Positions 36,648 to 47,000 of a stretch of 64,000 bases of DNA are shown in pieces (the first letter of the stretch is position 1; each line of letters opens with the position of its first letter). The stretch is from Plasmodium malariae (Eukaryota > Apicomplexa > Aconoidasida > Haemosporida > Plasmodiidae), in contig NC_041788.1 in assembly GCF_900090045.1 (NCBI RefSeq), forward strand, positions 744,001-808,000, written 5' to 3'. A program made the position numbers and the translations under genes. Below the pieces are notes generated by a model that had not been told where the DNA came from, made no database searches, and saw only the letters and a program-made list of their open reading frames with translations.

Positions 36648-37216
36648 TGTGAAATACTAAATGAAGAGTACCATACGTCAGAATATACAATTATTCAATT
36701 TTCAAGAAGTTACACAAAATAAAAGAAATATAAAAAATAAAAATGAAAATATAAGTAACAAGTATGATTGGAGTGCAAATGGAAACAATAAAATAGAAGT
36801 AAAATAATGAATTATTAAAAATGAGAGTTTAAAATGGGGAATTAATAATGATGGCATACTTCAAAATGAGAATATAAGTGTGCATAACAACTTATAGTGA
36901 TAATAACAACAGTATTGGGAAAATAGATCGTAATGGAATAAATTAACAAAAAAGGCACGTAATTATGTTTGAAAAAAAAAAATTTTAAGATAACAGTTTT
37001 CTAGAATAAAACAAAAAAAAAAAAAAAAAATTAAATAAACGATTGAATGAATAGAGGACAAAACGAATAAATGAGCATATACCGCATAATAATGTATGAG
37101 CCCAAATTTTTTTTATTAATCCAAAAAAGAAAACAAAAAATAAAATACAGAATTACCCATTTTGTACACTTGAACAGTTGTTTCAACATAATTAAAAAGA
37201 AAAGCAACAAAAAAAT

Positions 37217-37248
<32 letters not shown>

Positions 37249-37390
37249 CGTACACATACAAAATAAATTTAAGTAATTCTTTTTAATTTTGAGTAGGAAT
37301 ACTTATTCAAAATTTGGTGCAAGAAAAATGTGCATACATATTCATTTATATACATATACACATATATTCATAATAACAACAGTGTAGCAC
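36648..37390. other. Convergent 3' region; first part looks like decayed coding sequence
   Basis: In the SCOC-like gene's own frame the sequence after the TAA reads on with natural composition (CEILNEEYHTSEYTIIQF...) to another stop. One frame over, about 36735-36905 gives NKYDWSANGNNKIEVK, two stops, then ESLKWGINNDGILQNENISV. This suggests an eroded C-terminal extension. From about 36,960 to 37,390 there are only A/T runs (A run at 37014-37030, T run at 37220-37248) and the 3' side of the integrase gene. Confidence 0.45.
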
Positions 37391-39724
37391 CTATATTTTA
37401 AAGTTATCCAAGCCGTCCCTTATTATGTTATTTCCGGCTTTTGTGTAAGTGTCTAATAACATTTTGGATGAAGAATGCCGCATAATTGCCTGCATATAAA
37501 CAGTTGTACATATGAACATGAATATAAGTGCATGCGTATTTATAAAAGACTATATACACAATATCATGTAAATACTTTTCTTTTACACGAATGTGAATAT
37601 ACACACCTATGTTCACAATTAAAGATACATAAATACTAAAATATACCTGCGCTACTGGCAAGGGAACGGGGGGGTTTGAAGTTGCAGCTATGGTCGCAAA
37701 AGAGTGTCTTAAAAAAAAAAAAAAAAAAAAAAAGTATTAAATAAACTTTTACATTTTGCATAATATCAGTAGTAATATTATTTTTTATACCTTAAAAGGT
37801 AAGGAAAAATTCTTCTCTTTTTCCCGTCTTCACTAATTTCAAGTCCAGCTCTAACAAAAAAATTGCACATATGGTCATTTCGTAAATATATATATGTGTA
37901 CGTGTATGTATATGTGTATGTGCATATGTATACGTACGTATATATGCATAACTATATATACATAAATGAACACCAGCATAACCCCGCATGAGCATATACA
38001 TGAGATCATATCAACAGAAGCATGGTACAATATTATTGGGGTTATTCGAGAATTAATGGTACCTTCTGGCTGCTCCCTTTAGAGCAGTTTTAAAAGTTTC
38101 TGATAACAAAGGAGTAAATGACGAATGGGTAAATATGTGAAATATTATATATATAATATATTATTTACGCATGAACATACATAATTTCATTTACAATACA
38201 TTGATAATTATTTAAATTATGTTTTTAAAAAAATATACTTAAGGGAGTTTTCGTGTTTGTGTAATTAAATTTATTTTTAATAATCTCTGAATAAAAGCAT
38301 AGACCTTTTAACGGTTTATTCTCTATTTCCCACCTGCCACATTTTTTGAATATGAAAATAATATAACGTGCGAAATGTAAAATATGCATAGCACTTATAT
38401 AGTGGAACATAACGAATGATATATAATGCATAGATTCAAAAATACAACTGTAGGAACATATGAAAATGCTAATTTTACCATTTTCTCAACTCGATATACG
38501 CGAAATTCGTTAGAGGAATTGATGTATTACTGTATTTCGTTTTTTGACCTTTTATAAAAATTTCTTTTTTTTCAAAATTTATGTCTTCCCAAAGAATTCG
38601 TAAAACTTCTGATGGGCGTAAACCAATACCTATGTATTTTTATAAAGATTCGAATTGATATAAACATTTTATGTACTACTAAAAAATATTACGTAAAAAT
38701 GAAGTTATTTCTACTACCTATGCTTAGAGCAAATATTGCTCTGTGCATGTCACTGCTGTTCTTTAATAATAACTCTATCTAAAATGAAAGAATTGGAAAA
38801 AAGGTAAAAAAATTAAAATAAATAAAAAAACAAAACATAAAATATATATATATTCAAGTTAATGTTTACATGTGATGAAATGCATGTTCGTTCGATTTTT
38901 CGGAAAAACATAGGACATATATATATGACATACTTCTTTCGGTGATAAGGGTGTAATTTTTCTTCGAGGTATAGTACTCTTTTTTATTTTACGAAAATGG
39001 TGTATACTTTTTAAGTAGTCTCGATACAAGGCGTATTTCAAGGATTGCTACAAAAGAAAAGAGTGAATACGTATAAAGAAGAAAATTAAAATGATGAAGA
39101 ACAAATAGTAGGAAGCATTTCTTTATTTTTTTGTTGTATGAAACATCATGGTGCGCTACCTGATAAGTTGACTGGTATAAAGCCATAGTCCTAGGCGAAC
39201 AATTCTTTGACTTTAAATATCTACAAAGGAGATATAAAAAAAAAAAAAAAATTAATTTACTTACTTAACTGTTTTCTTTAGTTGTAATAAAGAAACTTAC
39301 TTTAAAAAACTCTCCCAGTTGTTCGGTCCTAACTCATGAAGTTCATATTTTCCTAATTTCTTTTGGTAAAAAAAAAATATAATAAAATAAAATTAAGTAA
39401 TACTATGTGAAATAAAATAAAGTAAAATAAAATATAGCAAAATAATGTAACATGTCCATAATGATAAATATAGCATGTCCAAAAGGACCAAAATTACCAA
39501 AACCTTTGAAAACTAAAAGAATTAAACAAATATAAAAAATGGAAAGAGCATACTAAATTCTATTTTTATTTCTTATCTACCGGTAGAATATCATTCCAGA
39601 AACCTTTCTCCACTCTGTATGTATTATCACTTACTTCCTCCTTTCTGTTCGCAGAAAAGGTTAAAAAAAAAAAAAAAAAATATAGTAATTGTTCATTTAG
39701 ACCAATACAACATATATGTATGTA

Positions 39725-39778
<54 letters not shown>

Positions 39779-40498
39779 TTTTACATATATGTGAACACCT
39801 GAAGGGCATGTAAATATCTTCTATATATTTCTTTAGTTTAATTTTCTCTACAGACACATTTGTACCACAGTGCTTGCAAAATTTTACCCCTGCAAATTGA
39901 GGAGCAGAAATAAAAATAATATAACAATAACGGGTAAATATTTGAAGTAAAAACCATCGGATTTTGATTACCCATGTACATATGTATATATAAACTTATA
40001 CATACTTTTACAAACGCATATGCATGTGTCTAAGTACTTACTTGGCTTTAAAATTTTATTGCACATTTTACATTTGAGTGCAATACTAATTTTCTTTCTT
40101 TTTTTTTTTTTTTTAATTTTTCCAATTTTCACTTTTCTTTCTTTAACATTTCTCTTCTCTTTACAACTAGCTAAATTGTCATCTATTTCCTCATCATCAT
40201 TATCATTGTTATCGTTATCGTTATCATCATTGTCATCGATATCATTGTCATTAACGCTGTAATTGTCGTTATCATATTCGTTATCCTCCGATTCATCATA
40301 ATTTTTCAAGCATACGGTATTATTTTGTACGCTTATATACTTGTATTTTGAATATTTCTTATTTATATATATTAAATTATTATTATGTTTTAACTTGGTT
40401 AAATGAAATATATGAATCTTGTTTATGAAAAAACTATTAATATGTTTAACATATTTTAAAAACAAGAACCAAATAATATTTTTCACTATATTATGCAT
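37391..40498 (-). CDS. INT: Tyrosine recombinase/integrase (Pf-Int type), 13 exons, 469 aa
   Basis: Exons (minus): 40042-40498, 39799-39889, 39581-39644, 39301-39359, 39160-39220, 38934-39047, 38718-38778, 38479-38629, 38239-38333, 38063-38099, 37791-37850, 37647-37707, 37391-37489. All introns are GT-AG and all phases agree, giving 470 codons including stop. Exon 1 has a basic hydrophobic leader (possible organelle targeting), an Asp/Asn-rich stretch, then a zinc ribbon C143xxC146...C157xxC160 completed by exon 2. Residues about 205-280 form a core-binding domain (WESFLKYLKSKN). The catalytic domain shows Arg307 (GIGLRPSEVLRI), Lys332 (GQKTKYS), Arg417-His418 (YLLRHSFAT), His442 (MRHSS) and nucleophile Tyr452 (LLDTYTKAG). 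The usual first His of HxxR is Tyr414. Phage-type integrases of this kind are known in Plasmodium (Pf-Int); DNA target and role are unclear. Confidence 0.88.
39728..39772. repeat. (TA)n dinucleotide run in integrase intron 2
   Basis: About 22 TA units inside the intron between integrase exons 2 and 3. Non-coding. Confidence 0.9.
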
Positions 40499-42204
40499 TA
40501 TTTAATTTTCATAAGAAATATACATCCCAAAGTTTGAGTGCAGCATGAATCGTAAAAATTTTTTCTTATTTTTTTTTTCTTTTCCCCCAATTGAAGTAAA
40601 TTTTCCCGATCTATTTAATAAGCAAAATATCTTATTAATGTTATATTTACTAGGCTATGGTTAAGGAATTTTAAAATACACATTCTCGGGTTACTACATT
40701 ATGTGCTTTGCTTCTTTATTTTGATGTTTTCAAAAAAGGTTCAACACGCACAAAATTGATGACGTTTTAGGTAAACACATAATAATTATTCTCCAAAAAA
40801 AAAAAAAAAAAAAGAGTAAAAAAGCAAAAAAAAGTGCAATTATATAAATAAATAGTAAAAAATTAAATATTTTATAAATAAAATATTTGGTATACCTAAT
40901 TACATCGCAAAAAAAATTGCTTAAAAAGTTTTTGTTTTATGAATATTTCTTTTTTCTACTAAATTCCTTTTTTTCAATTTGTTTTTTTTGTTATATTTTT
41001 GAAATCGTGAAAATATGCAGCAGTTATATGGACTAAACAAAAAAATAAAAGAAGTTCTTGATCTTTTAGTATTACACTTTACACGAATATTTTTCTCTCT
41101 TTTTCTTTATTTTGTTCGTAACAGAGCAAATTATTGTGTATTATTTTTCCTTAATTTTTCATAATTAAACCTGGATAATTTTAGTACATTCTTTTTACTA
41201 ACTGTTTGAAATTTATATAAAAATTGTTAATAAAAGTAAAATTTAAGGAAAAAAGTAGAAAAAAAATATCCTCTGCAGGCTAATTGTTCTATTGGATTTC
41301 CTAAAAAAAAAAGCTTCATACATATAAAATATGTGTAATATAAAACTTTATAAAGAAAAATTCTTCCTTTTAATTTTTATAATGTTACATAACTATATTA
41401 TCATACTATATTATGTACATATACTTTAGTACTATTCTACTATATTTGGTGTTGTATACATGCTCCATTAAGTCACATGTTAATATTACATATAAACATA
41501 ATAGAACCTTAAAAAGTATAATTACATATGAACTACAAAAATTAATACATGTATCTATGTGCTATTTAATTATATAAGACAGTTTTAAGTATGATAGCTT
41601 TATATTTGGCATTTTTTTTTTTTTCTATCTAAATCTATGATAAGTAAACATCTTTAATAATCCGTTAAATTAAATTTAGAGAAATAAAGTCCTAGTATTG
41701 TAAAAATTGTATATATATATATATATAGATAGATATATGTAATTCCATATTTCTCAGAGTATATTTTTAAATGTCTGTGCATAAATAAAAGCTAAAACAG
41801 CCATTTACATGAAAGAAAAAAAAAAGTTAAAAAATTAATACAAAAAAAAAAAAAAAATAATAAAATATTACGATAAAATTAAAACAAAAATACAATGAAA
41901 AAACAGTAAAAATAAAACAAATATACAAAAAAATTGATAAGAAAACATAACAAAAACAAAACAAAATGATAAACATTCTAGAAACAAATTTCTTTTTTTT
42001 TCCATTTATGAATTTTTAATGTGCTAATGATATTTCATGACAAGTGTTCTGTTCAATTGCTATATTCATAAACGCGATAACTGTATCATTATGTTGTCTC
42101 ATATTGTTGTAATAATCATTCATTATTAGTTATGTTTTAATTTTATATTTTAATAAATAAAACGAATAATATTACAGTTCTTACATACAGATTTATCATG
42201 CTTT

Positions 42205-42471
42205 TCATTTTCCTAATAATTCGTATTTTAACATTTCTTGATAGTTATCAAATTCTTTCATGTACTTAAAAACTGATCGTTCATAAGGTGTAACAATTCT
42301 TCGAAGAATACTTCATTTCTTGCAACTCGGACATTGGTAATTAAACAAATATAAACATATGTGTACATATGTATATATATATGTACACCCATTAGATTAC
42401 TTCGAATACTTATTAGCGTTTGAGTAAACTCCCCTTATACATGAAACATATTCCATTAAAAAGACAACCAT
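42205..42471 (-). CDS. Candidate two-exon micro-protein (about 55 aa), unrecognised
   Basis: Exon 1 is 42410-42471 (MVVFLMEYVSC...SNAN, donor GTATTC, phase 2). Exon 2 is 42205-42310 (acceptor GAAATGAAG, ILRRIVTPYERSVFKYMKE...ELLGK, stop TGA). The second exon is markedly protein-like, with low G+C in third positions. An in-phase alternative acceptor seven codons... later in the same exon (CGAAG) would shorten it by four residues. The hydrophobic start and small size would suit a mitochondrial membrane subunit, but that is a guess. Confidence 0.33.
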
Positions 42472-42744
42472 ACGAAATAATAGCGCTATTATTATCCCTT
42501 ACTTATAAATATGTATATGTATATATAAATTATTATACAGTAATGCAAGAAATTCATTACCACACTTATTTATTGGGAGAAAATAATACAGTACATATGG
42601 CTGTATTATGTATATACAATGTGTACACTACTACTGATATTTTTAAAAAACAACTAAAAATAAAAAAAATATATTCTTAGCAACCTTTGCGCACTTTTTT
42701 TTATCTTATGGTTTTCTCTTATTCTTTTTATAAGTTTTTTTATG

Positions 42745-42775
<31 letters not shown>

Positions 42776-43328
42776 TTTTCTGTTTATATTTCAGCACGTA
42801 CAAATTATAAAACTAAATAATATTCTTTACTTTTATGAATTATAAATAACATATAGACAAATACAAAGATTTAAAAAACATTAAAAAAAAAAAAAAAAAA
42901 AATTTAAAGCTTTTAAATTCACTATTATTTATACTTAAAGATATTGTATTTGTAATGCGTAATTATGTAAAAACAAAAATACAAAAAAGAAAAATATTAC
43001 GACCTAATAATATATTATCATAATAATTATAGGTGTAATTATAATAAAAACTTTTGTCATTAGGATAATACAATAACTGGGGTAATGTAATCATAAAATG
43101 CGTTAATGTGACAAATGGTAACATAATAAATGTGCATACACATGTATATATATATATATATATGGCATATAGGTATACACTTATACATTCATACATTTGC
43201 CTATTCCCACATATATTTACATGTGTATACACTCATATATTCACATTATATCTATATATATAATATATAATACGCGTAATTTATTTGACATGTTAACTCG
43301 TAAAAAAACTAGTGATAAAATAGCACAA

Positions 43329-43330
<2 letters not shown>

Positions 43331-43390
<60 letters not shown>
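43331..43390. repeat. 60-nt adenine homopolymer
   Basis: Uninterrupted A run, followed 15 bases later by a second A run of about 26 nt (43405-43430). It lies about 700 bp downstream of the DCP2 stop. It is unusually long even for Plasmodium, and its exact length in an assembly is unreliable. Confidence 0.9.
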
Positions 43391-43394
<4 letters not shown>

Positions 43395-43399
43395 TGTTA

Positions 43400-43431
<32 letters not shown>

Positions 43432-44091
43432 CTATTTCTTAATTATAAAACGAAAATTACAACTAGTATTTAGTGAATTTATTAAAATTGATACATAGGA
43501 TATACAAAAATAAACGTGATAATGTATCATTGTGTATTAATAAATAAGAACATAAAACATCAAAATATTAATAAGTTTTACATTATTACTGTTATTAACA
43601 ACATAGATTTTAACAATTAAAACTGCGCGATGCGTATACATATATATATGATATATATATGTATATACATGTATGCATTTACATTTAAGCAAATATATAA
43701 ATACAAACATACAAGACATGTGTACGTAACACTCATATTTGTTCCCTCGTATAAGAAAAAAAAATGTAAAACCAAAATTACGGTATGTACATATTATGGT
43801 GTTAAAAAAGCTGTTCAAAAAAGGCTAATATTTTCGACCTTATCACCTTGAATAAATGAGTTTTCTAATCCTAATTAACAATTTACTTGTGTACTTATTG
43901 CAGCTTTTTGTTTTCCTACGTGCATCGGTGATTTTTTTTTAGTCTATCTCTTTCTGTATTCCTTTTTTTCAGTACTAATTATTATTACTATTATAACCAG
44001 TATTTTATCTATTAGGGTTACATGATGGCAATACTCAGACATACATACAAATATTTGCACATATTTAGTAAAATTATATAATTCGTAACTC

Positions 44092-47000
44092 TTACTCATA
44101 TGGGTTGTAACTGTTCAGATGCTTCGACAGCTTTTCCATTATAGCCATTTCATTAAAATTTTGACTTTTCTTATTATCTTTTCCACTATTATTATAATTA
44201 TATTCATTATTAACATTATTCCTTATGTTATTCTTTTCAATTTTTAAATTATTATGACTTGATATATCACCATTGTGATTGGTACATTTCAGAACATCAT
44301 TGTAAGAATTTTCCTTATATTTCAACATCTCTTGGCAGGTACTAATTTTTGAGTTATTCTTGTTATAATATTTACATAATAAAGCATTTTCATTAAAACA
44401 TTTGACATTATTACTTAACATTATCTCTTGCATAGTACTGTTACAATTTTTTTCTAAAATGTTTTCTTTTGTTAATTCTAATTTATTTGTTCCCCTAATT
44501 AATTCTAATAAGTATTTTCCCGAAGCGCTACTATCCTTTACATTCCTTTCAAAACTATTATTTACTTTACTGTAATTTGCTTTGCCACGATTTACTCTTT
44601 TACTGTTTACTTCTTCCTTCTCTTGTAAACTTTCTTCCTCATCCTCTTCATTTAAATTACAAATTTCTCCTTTTTCAATTAAATTCCTGTTTCCTTTTAT
44701 TTTATTTGTTTTTTTTAAATCAATATTTACATTAGAACTAACATGAATATTATTTTGCAAATTTCTGTAGTCACACTTTTTTATTTCATCATTACATCCT
44801 TTCCGCATGTCTTTCTTAATGTTTGCTAAGAAATTATTTCTATACTCCGATTTATTAATTTTATTAACTAGTTTATTATCTTTTCTCACCTTCACGTAAT
44901 GTAGGTCATAATTATTATTATTATTCTTATAAGTTGCACTTGATGGCATATTTGTTTTCTCACATCTGTCTGCTTTACCAGTTAAGGAGTAATTCAAATC
45001 GTTCATCTTATCACCGTTTCTGCTCTTAATACCCTTATGATTACTATTATAATTATTATTATTACTATTATAACTATTGTTATTGATATAATTTTTACTA
45101 CTGTTATAATAATGTTCATTACTGTTATAGTTATTTATATTATTGTTCGCGTTTCCTTTCTTCCCATTACCTTCCATAGAGCTCACAAACGACTTCAACT
45201 TAACAGGCATATTATTATCAACACCATTCATTACATGACCGCTAAATGGATCACAAATAATGTTATCACCTCTATTCCCTTTGCCTCCTATCTCGGAACC
45301 TGTAAAATCCAGCCATTCCTCCGGGTAAATATTGTTCATATTACTCATATTTCGTGTTAAGTTATTTTTTACTAAATCATTTGAAAAAAAATTATTTCCT
45401 TTACTACTACTATTACTAACAGCACTGCTAGCATTACTGATACTCTTCCTTGTACTTTCAACGCCATCTTTCAAACAAAAAAGCCCATTATCTCTCTCCA
45501 ATTTATTATTACTACCTTTATTTCTATTATCATTACTATTACTGTTATGATAGTTCTCTTTAACCAAATTTAACGGTATACTAGCTGCTGATGCCTCGAT
45601 CTTCCTATTATACAGCACGGGATAGATCTCCTTGCCGTGTACATATTCACCCATTTTTGAATGCGAACAGTTTTTGTGGTAACAATCATTATACATCCGA
45701 TTCTTTTTATTACTGTTATCGTTATTGTTATCGTTATCGTTATCGTTATCGTTATCGTTATCGTTATCGTTATCGTTATCGTTATCGTTATCGTTATCGT
45801 TATCGTTATCGTTATCGTTATCGTTATCGTTATCGTTATTGTTATTGTTATTGTTATTGTTATTGTCATGGTTGTTGTAGTTGTTGTTATTCTCCGTACT
45901 ACTGCTACTCACAGCGCCATTTATTTTGATAGGGTAATTGTTTACGCTTTTACTATTTTGCACACTCTGCTTAAAATTATTTTTAATTAACGAGCCTTTA
46001 TTATATATATTTAGACATTCTTCATTATATACTAAAGGAGTTGTGTAGTCCTCGATATTATATGTTGAATGAATTCCAAATTTTTCTTCATTCAATTTAA
46101 ACATTTCTTCAACACTCCATCCATTGGCATGATTATCACCAAATGTTTTATTATTGCAAGCATCAAAAGTTTTCTTCTTTATAGGTTTGTAATAAACTGC
46201 AGAATCATCCAAAGAATGATAATAATATTTCATTGATCTTTTTTTATATCTATGTAAATCTTTTCTCCCATAATATAATTTGCTTTTATTACCATAAACT
46301 CGTAAGTGAAAATTTTTTCTCTTATCAATATATTGATCATCAAAACTTCTTAAACCAACCTCCTTCAATCTTAAAGCTGATAAATGTCCCATTCTTATTT
46401 TATTAAAATTGTAACCATATCCCCTTTGGTACATATCAAAATCTGCATTTTTTACCAATGTATTATGAATATTATTATATGTGTTATGTAACTTATTATA
46501 ACCAATGCTATTATTGTTTCCATAGTATAATTTATTATTGCTACTTCCATTACTAGTAATACTCACTTTCATGTTTGAATTAATTGTCATTAGATTCATG
46601 TCTTTATCTACATTTTTTCCTACACTTGATATAGGCTTGTTATGGCTGTTATAAAATTTACAGTCATTGTTGTCTTTCAAGGTTTGATCCTGAAACGATG
46701 TGTTTCCACCAGCATTCATATTATTAATAGCATTTTTCATTTTCGTTGTGTCATTATTACTAGAACTAATCATGTTACTAATGTTATTAACGTTACTAAC
46801 ATTACTAATGTTGTTGTTGTTTCTACTTTCACTATCATAATTGTTCTCTTGATGTATAACATTTAAATTGCTCGAAGACAAATTATACACAAAACTATTT
46901 TTTACAAAATCACTCCTTTTTAATGAATTTGTGGGTGTTAACAAATTTTCTACATGTTCATATATTTTTTTATTTCCAATACTTCTTTTCTCTACACTGC

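Larger units (their letters stand above)
40499..44091. other. Intergenic region between integrase and DCP2
   Basis: Contains the integrase 5' region and the DCP2 3' region (both genes -). It includes long homopolymers: A run 40796-40814, T run 42749-42779, A run 42884-42902, and a 60-nt A run at 43331-43390. Candidate small minus-strand exons are at 42205-42471 (listed), 42017-42121 (MNDYYNNMRQHNDTVIAF...) and about 41220-41300 (acceptor CTTTTTTTTTTAG, NPIEQLACRGYFF). They could belong to one small gene, but I could not join them. A plus-strand frame at 43630-43851 (ends KKAVQKRLIFSTLSP) overlaps the DCP2 3' UTR and is uncertain. Confidence 0.5.

Noticed and set aside
42420..42680. Plus-strand 86-codon frame
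   Set aside because: It begins with TTG and its better-looking part overlaps a minus-strand exon candidate; the remainder is microsatellite.
43630..43851. Plus-strand 73-codon frame downstream of DCP2
   Set aside because: The C-terminal half looks protein-like, but an equally long minus frame overlaps it and it lies in the DCP2 3' region; not enough to call.
45570..45990. Thr-Ile, Tyr-Arg and Val-Ile repeat frames on both strands
   Set aside because: Consequence of a six-base repeat inside DCP2, where every frame is open.
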